A DNA stretch of 64,000 nucleotides from Takakia lepidozioides (taxonomy: Eukaryota > Streptophyta > Takakiopsida > Takakiales > Takakiaceae). Made by a program: the position numbers and the translations under genes. Location: NCBI GenBank assembly GCA_030704615.1, contig CM060734.1, forward strand, positions 63,318,042 to 63,382,041. The letters are read 5' to 3'. Below, piece after piece: positions 42,150-51,450 of the stretch; position 1 is the first letter of the stretch; each line of letters opens with the position of its first letter. A model generated the notes under the pieces. It was not told where the DNA came from. It saw only the letters and a list, made by a program, of their open reading frames with translations, and made no database searches.

Positions 42150-42737
42150 TTAATGTGGCAATAACCAAAACTCTCTTCTGTAATATCTCTCGTATATGCC
42201 TGGGTTTCTTTCAAGCTTCAATGCACCCTTGGCTATACTTGAAGTCTCCGTTACCATATAACCATATGGCAAACAAGTCTGAAAAGCTGTTCTTGGTGTG
42301 AGTTTGATCCACAAAATATCCTTTGGAATCCAATTCTTTACCAGTACAAGCTCTTCATGCATATGAGTATAAACATTCACCTTTCTTTCTTCCCAGCCTT
42401 CAAACTCTACTCGTTTAATGGATAGCAATGCTATCACATAAACCAATGTTGGTAACCAACGTGCTCTTCCTCTACAGGCTACCTGATAAATCTTTATCAC
42501 TCCTTTCTCCAGACCCCATTCTGGATCAGCATCATGCACTCGTTTAAGAATATTTTCTTTACAACCGTCTGGCAATTCCAAGAACCTTTGAAAGAATTGT
42601 TTGGACAATCTTTCTTCCTTCGTTCCACAGGGAATTTGATTCACTTCAAATTCTTTAATGGTCCAACCACCATGATCCCACCAGATGCCTGTCACATCTG
42701 GTTGTTCATGTCCCAGGTCCCCAGTATGGTCGCCAAA
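42150..42737 (-). CDS. ORF upstream of gag in the Tat/Athila-like element
   Basis: The open frame runs from inside the LTR (ATG at 42845) through the primer site to 42150. The part outside the LTR has GIWWDHGGWTIKEFEVNQIP, FFQRFLELPDGCKENILKRV and RARWLPTLVYVIALLSIKRV. Ogre elements of the Tat group carry an extra ORF before gag, and this may correspond. The real start is unclear; no ATG lies between the LTR and the first conserved-looking block. Function unknown. Confidence 0.45.
   Translation of the reverse strand, partial: FGDHTGDLGHEQPDVTGIWWDHGGWTIKEFEVNQIPCGTKEERLSKQFFQRFLELPDGCKENILKRVHDADPEWGLEKGVIKIYQVACRGRARWLPTLVYVIALLSIKRVEFEGWEERKVNVYTHMHEELVLVKNWIPKDILWIKLTPRTAFQTCLPYGYMVTETSSIAKGALKLERNPGIYERYYRREFWLLPH
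42719..42737 (-). promoter_or_regulatory. Candidate primer-binding site
   Basis: Immediately inside the 5' LTR the coding strand reads TTTGGCGACCATACTGGGG, resembling the TTTGGCGACnnnnCTGGGG primer sites of Tat-group elements. The tRNA was not identified. Confidence 0.55.
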
Positions 42738-43799
42738 TGTCGCGCGGCTTTTACTCACCCATCCCTTCGCTATCCGAGGCGGAAACTCCAAGATAGAAGA
42801 GTTGGAAATCTCTAAGTACTCAGCCCGCGCAGAACAATCAGTCATGACCTACAGCTAGTGTATCATGGGGGTGTTTCCTATTTGTTTCCTTTTCCGCATT
42901 CATCTTAGCTACCTTACCATTGATAATTAAGTATCAGTTTGCTTCATCAATTTATCGGTTTCCTTCACTCCTCCATTCAATCCACAGCTTCACTCAGATC
43001 TCTCTACACAGTGTGATTGTATCGTATAAGTATCAGATTATGATTTATCAGGTATCAGGCCGAAGCCATTGTGTCTCTAATCTCCTCTACAATATCACTA
43101 CAGCTTTGCATATAACAAGCATCTACTAATCCTCTTTCCTCCTTCATCGTGCTCTCCGATCTCCGCTCCCGCCTGTCTCCGAAGTCCTCCCCGAATAATG
43201 ATCCCTCCTCATTCCCCGTTTTCCCTTTATCCTCCTATCCGCGGTTCTAACCGTTTCCCTCTCTAACCGTCGTATGTGAACTAACATGTTCCCTTCACAG
43301 GTGTTGTTCCCCACAGTCGTTCCCTGTCCTACTCTTCGTTCCCTATTATCGTGACAGCTGTGTCAAGCGTGACTGTGTGTGGCATGTCGGGCTGTGAGCT
43401 GTGTTGTGTGGGCTGTGTGTGCTGTGACGACTGTGACGGGCTGTGTTGTGGTGTGGGCTGTGTGGCTGTGTGGGCTGTGACGACTGTGACGGGCTGTGGG
43501 CTGTGACTGTGCTGTGACGCTGTGACGGGCTGTGGGTCTGTGTGGGCTGTGACGACTGTGACGGGCTGTGTGGCTGTGTGCTGTGACTGCTGTGTCGGCT
43601 GTGTGGGCTGTGACGACTGTGACGGGCTGTGTTGACTGTGTGGGCTGTGACTGCTGTGTCGGCTGTGTGGGCTATGTAACCCCCCTCTATAGTGCGCTGC
43701 TGTCACCCCTAAGGTTCCTGTTGGTCTCAGTCTGTGCAAAAATTAAGGGTACCCTACAGATCCCGTATAAGTGTCTAAGTCCCCTACAGTCCTCTAACA
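42738..43799 (-). repeat. 5' LTR of the Tat/Athila-like element
   Basis: 1,062 bp, about 144 bp longer than the 3' LTR because of the CTGTG-rich array at 43353-43676. Outside that array the two LTRs differ at only a few positions. Confidence 0.93.
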
Positions 43800-45428
43800 C
43801 ATGCATTGTCCAAAGCAAGATGCCTCTCATCTGAAAAGATTGTCCGGCCATAGGGTCAAGTGAAGCATCCAATGCCGGGACCCCCCTCCATAGCTCTTTA
43901 AGTTCATCAACAAGCGGTCGCAAGTACGTGTCCATGTTTGCCACTTGTTTTTTCCCTATGAGACATTCACATCATTATTTCAATGCTCCACCAATATGCA
44001 GATTATACTACAAAATGAATTACACGTCTTACTTCATAATTATGTCACTCATCAATCTTGCATCCGAATTGCGTCAAAGATTAGAAGTTTAATGTAAAGT
44101 CGAAGGCAACAATAAACATGAAATGAGTACACTCACCTGGCACAATGGCAGCCAACATGATATGGCATTTTTTAATTGAAAGATACGGAGGGATGTTGTA
44201 ATTCACCATGGTCACCGGCCAAGTGGAATAACTACATGATTGGACAGAGAATGGGTTGACCCTATTCGAGGAGAAGCCGAGGTGGACATGTCGTGGGTCC
44301 TCCAAGAGAAAAAGCCACATCTCTTCAATATGCCTCCATGCTTGTGAATCTTGTGGCCCGCACACCTTTCCCAGGGGGCTCCGATGCGAGGCGTGTCATC
44401 TCATGAGTCTGGCCAATTCGGGGCTTCGGTACTGTGTCCTCAATCGCATGATGATCGGAAAGTAATGCATTTTCTAGGATGAAATACCCCACGCCCCCCA
44501 CATGTAATCATCCCATTAGCACACATAATACAACACCCTTATGGCTTTCTCTTTATGCAGCCTCTCCCTCATTTGGGTGTGAATGGTCAAAACCAAACGT
44601 CGCTCCTTCCACTCCTCACTCACTCCTTCCAAAACCACAATCAGATCTTACATGAGTACTACTATCTAAACCCTAAACTTTGTGGAATACACTTTACATA
44701 CATTGAGAAGATTAAAGAAAATAATCTCCATGTGAGGGGGAATGACGCTTATGCCTTGCGTGGTACTTTTTTCCCTTGGACATCATCCCGATATTGGTCT
44801 TTCTTGCACTTTGGGCACTTGGTGAGATGTGAATCCTCTCCGTAGTATAGGGTTTTATCACATGGACATGCATGAAAATCTTATAGCCCATCCCCACAGA
44901 GTCCAAGACTTCGCACGCTTCTTTCTGCGACTGTGGCATCTTGGGTTTCAAGTGTGGAGCAAGGATATAGTTTGCAATAGTTCGCATTATGGTAGACATC
45001 CCAATATTACTTATGCCAAATCAAATTTGAAGATTGAGCAAAAGTAAGATTGTTGAAAGTCGACTCACTTTCGCCCCTTCGTACAAGGGAGTTCTTGCCT
45101 CCCTCTCCATGTCATTTGAGGGGGCCATTTCAGGATCATCGATTGGTCGGGTTCCCTCTTCATGGGATGCATCGGCGCCCACATGATGCATTAAGATATC
45201 CTCCATGGCTTGCACATCCTCCTGGTTAATTCCATGCTCATTGTTGTTGTCACTGTCACTATCACTGTCATTGTCATCATCGTCATCATCGTCATCATCG
45301 TCCGGTACCGTGGGGGCGGCGTCTCGCCCACGGCTCCCGCCTGATGTACTTGGGTTGTTTTCGGATGGGGTGCCAAGAGAAAAGACCGGGAAGGGATGGA
45401 CAAAGTCCTGATACGAACAAATGAACAT
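43800..45428 (-). pseudogene. CACTA TNP2 transposase, N-terminal exons
   Basis: Minus-strand pieces match TNP2 in order: ARTPLYEGAKVSRLSTILLL (45.06 kb); MPQSQKEACEVLDSVGMGYK and a Cys-pair region (44.95-44.75 kb); QAWRHIEEMWLFLLEDPRHV with NPFSVQSCSYSTWPV (44.36-44.14 kb); and YLRPLVDELKELWRGVPALD with MRGILLWTMH (43.93-43.80 kb). An intron fits at 44136-43956 (CCAG|GTGAGT ... CATAG|GG) and joins IVPG to the next exon in the way the family requires. An acidic Asp run (45.30 kb) sits near the N-terminus. The gene is split at 43800 by the LTR insertion. Confidence 0.85.
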
Positions 45429-45429
45429 A

Positions 45430-46258
45430 GGGACATATAATATAATGTGTCATTGCAACCATACACTTCATTATAAGCGAAATGCAAACAACAACCTTCA
45501 ATGTAAACAACAACCTTCAATGTGTGGGTGCATCAAATATGTCATTCAATAATTACATGTATATGCGCAACGTACACTCATGCAAAGTTTCAAACCCAAA
45601 CAAAATCATTTGCCCCCCTAATGACGCATTCACCCTATCAACCAATTTTTGTTTATTAATGTGAAAGAAAATCCTCTCATGCCATTGCACCCAACAAACG
45701 GATGTGGCTCAAGCTTCATTTTTTCCTACATGTGCTTAAATATATGTGCAACACCTGTACAAAGATCCAACAGGAAAAAAATAAAAAAATAAAATTGCCT
45801 CCCCAACGACACACTTACCCTTGCACCAATTTTGAATTAAATCGAATTTAAATGAATTTAAAAATAAATATTTGCATTTAGAAAACATATGATTACGGTT
45901 TTGAAGGGCGTAATGATTTTATTTTTAGCTCTATTTTGTTCTGTGACATCGGGCTTTGCACCACTACATCCATGCAAAAAATGGGACAAAAAAAAAATGG
46001 AAAAAAAAATAAGTGTGTTTCTAGGGTCACTTTTGCAGAACTCTTTATGAAGAGTGCATAAAGTTGAAGATAACTCAACTTTGGAGTGCAAATGAGAGAA
46101 CAAAATCTGGTTATGGGTCCAAATGACTTTTGTTTACTCCCAAATTTTGCATGCACATTGCATATGCTATCATTAACCATATGGCTTGTAAATAGAATAA
46201 AAAAAAAGTCATCTGTAGGCGAAACACAATTCTCTATCTCTATGATACGTAGTTGCGT
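45430..46258. other. Upstream region of the CACTA gene, no recognised coding part
   Basis: AT-rich, with short frames only. The segment near 45700-45760 resembles 58255-58350 (GGCTCAAGCTTCAT ... ACATGTGC.TAA.TAT), suggesting related CACTA intron or intergenic sequence on both sides of the inserted block. Confidence 0.35.
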
Positions 46259-46343
46259 TTGTCGTGCGCATACATATCACTACACAACTACATCGCTATC
46301 CAAACCACACCACATATATATGCACAATAAAGTAGTCTGCCAC
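46259..46343. repeat. 85-bp repeat A' flanking the 355-bp repeat
   Basis: TGTCGTGCGCATACATATC...GTCTGCCACAA, repeated with two differences at 46704-46791. In the inner copy it directly follows the polypurine tract of the methyltransferase-Gypsy on its coding strand, so it looks like the start of that element's 3' LTR (TGTGGCAGAC...GCGCACGACA). Confidence 0.6.
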
Positions 46344-46701
46344 AATGATAAGAAAGCTTGAAAGGACACACACTCTCAACACAAGAAATATGAAATCCCT
46401 CAACATCACTCGTTAAAACAGAAGTCGAGCCAGGGGCACCCCAAGCTGTGGGGACTCCACCCCACAACAACCTACACTCCCATCATGAGCACACTCAGTC
46501 CTAAACGATGCAGGAGCTCGGTCGCGCAGGCTCAACTCGAGAGAGATGAGCCACGCGACTGCCGCTCTCGTGAAGATAAGGCCGTTCAGGTGTCAAACTA
46601 AACTTGACACCTGATTTAACACTTGACCTAAATCCAAGTGTTAAATACAAATAACTAGCTTTATTCTAGTTGTTTTCACACTGTGCTTATTTAACTTGAC
46701 A
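46344..46701. repeat. 355-bp repeat B, left copy
   Basis: TGATAAGAAAGCTTG...TTAACTTGACA. The copy at 57889-58243 is almost identical, with one substitution noticed. It starts TG and ends CA and could be an LTR of a young element spanning 46344-58243. No target duplication, adjacent primer site or polypurine tract was found for it, so its nature is open. Confidence 0.75.
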
Positions 46702-46703
46702 GC

Positions 46704-46805
46704 TGTCGTGCGCATACATATCGCTACACAACTACATCGCTGTCCAAACCACACCACATATATATGCACAATAAAGTAGTCTGCCACAATCGCCCCCCTA
46801 GCTGG
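46704..46805 (-). repeat. 3' LTR start and polypurine tract, methyltransferase-Gypsy copy 2
   Basis: On the coding strand CCAGCTAGGGGGGCGAT (polypurine tract, same as in copy 1) is followed by repeat A (TGTGGCAGAC...CGACA). Repeat B interrupts after A. Confidence 0.6.
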
Positions 46806-47047
46806 TGGGTAGGTCCCTCTACCTCCAGATAGCTACAAGATGTAATAGCCACAGCCGTACTAAGTCCTCTATCACTGCCCCTATTGCACTCAAACTCTAT
46901 AGACCAAGAGGCCGGGTACAAGAGTAGCCCCATCGTTAGTAGCCATCTTGCAATCTGTGAACTTGAGCCAGGACCTCGTGTGTTCAAGGTCTCCTAGTAG
47001 CTGGGCCTTGCGTTTCTTGTTAGCTTCCATGGTTGTATCCACTCCCA

Positions 47048-47539
47048 CTATCCAATGCAATGTGGACATAACCAATCCCCATCCGGAACCATCTCAAGAG
47101 GTGGAGTCAAGCATCCCATATGCCAACCTCTAGAGCATCGATCACACACCAGCATGGTGGCTGCCCCTTTAGCAGACCCACACAACATGCACCTCAAACC
47201 TGCAGATACCACTGCCAGGTTTGGGTCAATCCTGCCATCGACATTCGGAAGGTGACATGGCGCACAATTACACACATGGTCCTTCCAAGTTATGCCATCC
47301 CGACCCTCCAAGACCAAGACGCCTGAAGGCAAGACCTCTCGAACCCTCAAAATAACACGTCCTGCAGTCACATCCAGGGTCGTAGGAGCAGTCTGCTGCA
47401 GATAGACATAGTCACCAGGGTTGAATCTCCGAACCCCAGGACGATAGCCTCCACCACGTATGGTAGCATACCTCAACGTATCACGGTGTTGTGCAATGGC
47501 AAGGTTCTCGAAAGCCATGGGCATGACTCTCTTGAACAA
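47048..47539 (-). pseudogene. Integrase C-terminus with PHD finger, methyltransferase-Gypsy copy 2
   Basis: A 163-residue frame. Residues 1-95 form the integrase tail (FNPGDYVYLQQTAPTTLDVT, ITWKDHVCNCAPCHLPNVDG). Residues ~115-163 are a complete PHD finger: CMLCGSAKGAATMLVCDRC, then WHMGCLTPPLEMVPDGDWLC and PHC (C4-H-C3 with the conserved W two before the last Cys pair). PHD fingers bind histone H3 tails, so this module may steer integration or bind chromatin in place of a chromodomain; that role is inference. It is in a different frame from the integrase core upstream, with a frameshift near 47545. Confidence 0.88.
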
Positions 47540-48357
47540 CTCTGCACGCTGTCACATGCACGTGCCCACACGTCCGGATCGTCAAGGTTAAGAACTGTAG
47601 CAGCTTCTCTGCGAATGGATGTAGGCAAATCCGGCTCTCGGCCAAAGAGAAGAAAGTATGGTGAGAAGGAGGCAAGTGATGCTTGCTTGCTGAACCTGTA
47701 GCCTATGGCTAACCAGGGTAACTGAAGGTCCCAATCTCCTAGGTGTCCCTTCTGCAAGCCATACTTGCGCAAACCCCTCTTTACTGTCTGAACAACTCTC
47801 TCTGCCAAGCCATCGGCCTCAGGATGATCCCGAGAAGTGGTGCGGTGGTCTATCAAGGCCTTGTCACACAAAGCCTGAAACTCCCCCAAGAACTCTCTCC
47901 CTTGGTCCGTGAGTACCTCAGCTGGAGCACCGAATCGGCTAAGCACACAATCCAAGAATGCATACGCAGCTCCCTCACTAGCCTTATCAGGCAATGGAAC
48001 CAATTCAATCCACTTGGAGAAGTGCTCCACCATCACCAACACGTACTTGTTGTGGCGCATGGTCAGTGGCAATGGCCCTGCGAAGTCAAGACTCCACCTG
48101 TAGCCCAATCCCATGATCGGAAGAGGGTGCAATTGTGGAGTAGGGGCGTTGAATGAAGCACGCACCCTGTCACACACCATGCACCTAGCCACAAATTGTT
48201 GCACCTCTGTGTGCATACCACGCCACCAATACTGCCCCTGCAGTAGACTATGAGTGCGTCGCACCCCAAAATGCCCCAACTCCTCATGGGCATGCCGCAC
48301 TAACCGTGCCCGCTGTGTTGGGTGAGGCACAATCCTCACTCGACCATCCTCCCACAC
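47473..48357 (-). pseudogene. Integrase core, methyltransferase-Gypsy copy 2
   Basis: 294 residues in one frame. HHCC domain HAHEELGHFGVRRTHSL ... CMVCDRV; DDE core with SLDFAGPLPLT (D), LTDQGREFLGEF (D) and HPEADGLAERVVQTVKRGL (E). All catalytic residues are present. A TGA at 48358-48360 separates it from the preceding spacer frame (48627-48358), and a frameshift disconnects the C-terminal PHD part. Confidence 0.9.
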
Positions 48358-48560
48358 TCAGAGCAGGTGTGTCCCCTCCCACTTGAACCTCTTGGATCGT
48401 TGTAGGATCCGATCCCTCTCCTTGGCAGTCACAGTGGCTGCAGTGTCTCCAGTGCGGAGGTAGTCCAACACAACTGAATCCTCATGTATATCTTTGGCGC
48501 CACCTTGCTCATTGCTGTCCTCAGGGTCCTCAGACACTTGATCTACAGTCATCCCTGTTG
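48358..48560 (-). pseudogene. Spacer between RNase H and integrase, copy 2
   Basis: A conserved ~90-residue stretch, also present at 22955-23263 in copy 1: acidic (EDPEDSNEQGGAKDIHED), then VVLDYLRTGDTAATVTAKER and RFKWEGTHLL leading into integrase. No known domain. Its conservation in both copies says it belongs to the polyprotein. Confidence 0.6.
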
Positions 48561-50180
48561 CAGGTCCAACCTGGCCTTCCGCTGCCAAGATACACAGAAA
48601 TGCAGATGCATGCCATCCGGGCACCATCTCCTCGTCCGTCTCACCATGCCACCGAGCTCCTTGTCATCCTGCTGGCTCGTGCATGGATTGCGACTCAACC
48701 CATCTGCATTGCGATTGACCAAACCCGGTCGATGCACCACCTGAAAGTCATACTCTTGAAGGATGAGTGCCCACCGTGCAAGCTTCCCCGTAAGCTTGTC
48801 TGACTCCATCAACCACTTGAGTGGTTGGTGATCCGTGACAAGGGTGAAGAGATTGCCGTATAGATAGCACCTGAAGTGTGCCACGGCCCACACTGCAGCT
48901 AAGCATTCTCCCTCATATGAGCTATACTTAGACTCTGCAGCATTGTTAGAGCGGCTAGCATAAGCCACTACGAACTCTCTTCCCTCATCATCCACCTGTG
49001 TGAGCACCGCTCCAAGCCCCAGCATGCTCCAATCTGTATGCAGCTGAAAAGGACGCCCCCTGATAGGTCGTCTCAAGATGGGCGCCGAGGTCAACCTCGC
49101 CTTGAGCTCTTGAAAAGCTCGTTCTTGCTCATATTCCCACTGCCACTCCTGGTCCACCTTGGTCAGCTTGGTTAGAGCCTTTGCAATGGCACTAAATCCC
49201 TTAACAAACCGTCTGTAATAGTTTGCTAACCCCATGAAAGCTCGAACTCGGCTCACATCCGTGGGGCGTGGAACCTGTGCAATGGACTCTACCTTAGTCT
49301 GCTGTACCCCCAATCCTCCAGGATATATCATGTGACCCAGATACTCAATCTGGTTGTGGAAAAACTTGCACTTGCCCGGATGTAACTTCAATCCGTGCGT
49401 CCTCAAGCGCTCAAATACCCCCTGAAGGTGTCTCTCATGCTCCTCCACCGTAGCACTAAAGATGATGATGTCATCTATGTAGCACCGAGCAAACTCCACC
49501 CCTGCTAGAATCCTGTCCATGACTCTTTGAAACTCAGCGGGAGCGTTTTTAAGCCCAAATGGTAAGAACCGCCACTGGTATAGGCAATCCTTCCCGTGCT
49601 CATTGATCCCCCAGAATGCCGTCTTTTGCTTATCCGCCTCCTTGATCGGCAACTGGTGATATCCGGATCGTAAATCCAACGTGCTAAAGACCTTGGAATG
49701 CCCAATGGCATCAAAGATCTCCTCTGGTGTCGGCATGGCATACCTATCGGACTTGGTCTGACGATTTACAGGCCGGTAATCACCGCACATACGTCTCTCC
49801 GTCCAATTGCCATAGACATCCTTCTTGGCTGGCATCACTGTGGCTGAAGCATACTCTCCACCAGAGAGCTCCACCAAACCTGCCTCCCAGAGATCTTGAG
49901 TCCTCATCTGAATCAAAGACCTCTCCATGTCACTGTATCTATAGGGTCTCCGAAAGATTGGCGTGTCAGTGGCCAACTCAATACGGATCTCTTGACCCTT
50001 CAGTGCTCCCAAGTCCTTCAAACTGAAGGCAAAGCAATTCCTGTAAGCCCTCAGGAACCGCCGTATACGTCGTCTCTCTCCTCCGGTGACAATGGGTCCA
50101 ATGTCAGGCTCCCAATTGTCCTCCGTAACTGCAACCTTAAGTCCAGTGGGCTTAGAGGTAGAGGACGCGTCCTGTGGTTG
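48549..50180 (-). CDS. pol: Reverse transcriptase and RNase H, methyltransferase-Gypsy copy 2
   Basis: An open frame of 490 residues from 50021, itself open back to a TAG at about 50180. Pre-RT segment, then RT blocks [49 protein letters not shown] and the catalytic CYIDDIIIFS, and RNase H HTDWSMLGLGAVLTQ, SYEGECLAAVWAVAHF, VTDHQPLKWLM and NADGLSRNPC. It is nearly the same protein as 21777-22925. The YIDD motif and RNase H acidic residues are intact. The reading frame begins directly after the linker that follows the methyltransferase. Confidence 0.93.
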   Translation of the reverse strand, partial: QPQDASSTSKPTGLKVAVTEDNWEPDIGPIVTGGERRRIRRFLRAYRNCFAFSLKDLGALKGQEIRIELATDTPIFRRPYRYSDMERSLIQMRTQDLWEAGLVELSGGEYASATVMPAKKDVYGNWTERRMCGDYRPVNRQTKSDRYAMPTPEEIFDAIGHSKVFSTLDLRSGYHQLPIKEADKQKTAFWGINEHGKDCLYQWRFLPFGLKNAPAEFQRVMDRILAGVEFARCYIDDIIIFSATVEEHERHLQGVFERLRTHGLKLHPGKCKFFHNQIEYLGHMIYPGGLGVQQTKVESIAQVPRPTDVSRVRAFMGLANYYRRFVKGFSAIAKALTKLTKVDQEWQWEYEQERAFQELKARLTSAPILRRPIRGRPFQLHTDWSMLGLGAVLTQVDDEGREFVVAYASRSNNAAESKYSSYEGECLAAVWAVAHFRCYLYGNLFTLVTDHQPLKWLMESDKLTGKLARWALILQEYDFQVVHRPGLVNRNADGLSRNPCTSQQDDKELGGMVRRTRRWCPDGMHLHFCVSWQRKARLDLQQG

Positions 50181-51450
50181 CTATGCTGCAACCTCTTGAG
50201 CAGTACTCCCTTCCTGCTCAGTCAATGACAAGGCCTCATCCTGCCCCATCATCTCATCATTGAGAACCTCCTCATCCCGAGAAGAATCCCCAACCTCATC
50301 CATCACAGCTGCCTTGGCTGCCAACTCCCTCTGAACCTCGAGCACCTCCCACGTGTGCCATGGATATCTACACCCCGTGGTCCTCACCGGCTCGCCCCCA
50401 CTCGTTGCCTGTACCGTCTCGGTAGGCAGAGAGACCGTCAAGGGAAGTGCACTCCGCACTCTACGTTGCTCAGCCATAGCCAAGCTGATAATCCAGGTCA
50501 AGCAATTGAGATCCATTGCTTGCCCCAACACCTGACGACGTGATGCCTCAGAAAGAGAAGGCACCGCCGTGGTCCCAGTGGAAAATCCTATAGCCCGCTC
50601 TCGCTCGTCGGCATTAGGCTCCACTAATTGTTGCAACTAGCTATCCCACAAGAGGCCAGGTCCACCATCCCGAAAAGCATGGGATCCTGGGAAGCTGAGC
50701 AGTGTAGGTAATGCTGCTCGTGGTTGACCACCCTGTTGACCACTGCCAAAGGCGAACGGTCATCGTGTCTCACACGTTGAGACTGCCTCCCTGTGTCCAA
50801 AATGCCATCCACGGTGAGGTGTGCTGGCCGTTGCACCCCATCAAATGCACGCTTAAGCAGTGCGGGTGGCATCAAGTTAGTCCAACAAAGCCGTGGACGT
50901 GAGCCCGTGATCCCACTGCAGCTGCATCCAGCAACACTGCTGACCCAAGCCACGACCGGACTTGATGCACACTAGCCATCACCCTGGCCCGAGAATCACC
51001 CATCAGTGGCACATTCTCCAAGATGTATGCTGGAGATACAGCTTGATGAAGCTGCAAGTGGCGCAAAACCCGCACCATCTCCCAAAACAGACCCGTCCTC
51101 GAGTCTCGCAATCCATTGCCATGCCCGGCTGATGAATGCCCTTGGCAGGGCCAACCTGCCACTATCAGATCAATGGAGCCAACCTGCTCCAAATCTTGCG
51201 CCCCCAACAAGAAAATGTCTGCTGGCAAGGCTTGTTGGTATCCACGAACTGCAGACACAGGAAACAAGTCAGGGTACTGCTGTACCAACTGAGCCACATG
51301 GCGCAGTGAGACGCGTCATGCAGTCTCATCCCTCTCCACATACAGGTAATGCCTTACCCGCACACCTGCCTGTAGCACAGCAGCTAATCCAGTGCTGATC
51401 CCGCCAAACATGTCCAGAAGGCAAATGCCTTTATCCGGATACTGCCACAC
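50181..51450 (-). pseudogene. C5-cytosine DNA methyltransferase domain in Gypsy pol, copy 2
   Basis: Minus-strand order: motif I, LLDMFGGISTGLAAVLQAG (51420-51370) with ERDETA after it; a TGA near 51313; motif IV, IVAGWPCQGHSSAGHG with the catalytic Cys in PCQG (51141-51151); RTGLFWEMVRVLRHL; motif VI, YILENVPLMGDS (51012-51020 for ENV); a motif VIII-like SRPRLCWTNL after a frameshift (50900); and motif IX/X, LSEASRRQVLGQAMDLNCL (50555-50495). All hallmark motifs are present in linear order, so this is not a rearranged DRM enzyme; the layout suits a DNMT3-like or other canonical DNMT. An acidic linker (DEVGDSSRDEEVLNDEMMGQ) joins it to RT. Two stops and at least two frameshifts inactivate this copy. 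Confidence 0.92.

Larger units (their letters stand above)
30716..43799 (-). mobile_element. Tat/Athila-like Ty3/Gypsy element, 13.1 kb, inserted in the CACTA gene
   Basis: LTRs at 30716-31633 (3') and 42738-43799 (5'), both TGTCGCGC...CTAACA on the plus strand, with a perfect 5-bp target duplication CATGC at 30711-30715 and 43800-43804. Order on the minus strand: primer site, ORF upstream of gag, gag, two zinc knuckles, protease (LIDGGSGVNIM), RT, RNase H, integrase, then ~4 kb of additional ORFs before the polypurine tract. The DGGSG protease and FLDDF RT motifs fit the Tat/Athila side of Ty3/Gypsy. It is much decayed by frameshifts. Confidence 0.93.

Noticed and set aside
45205-45411. Serine-rich ORF on the plus strand
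   Set aside because: It is the antisense shadow of the Asp-run in the CACTA transposase N-terminus.
50181-51450. Classification as a rearranged DRM-type methyltransferase
   Set aside because: The motifs occur in the order I, IV, VI, VIII, X, whereas DRM enzymes have the C-terminal motifs placed first.
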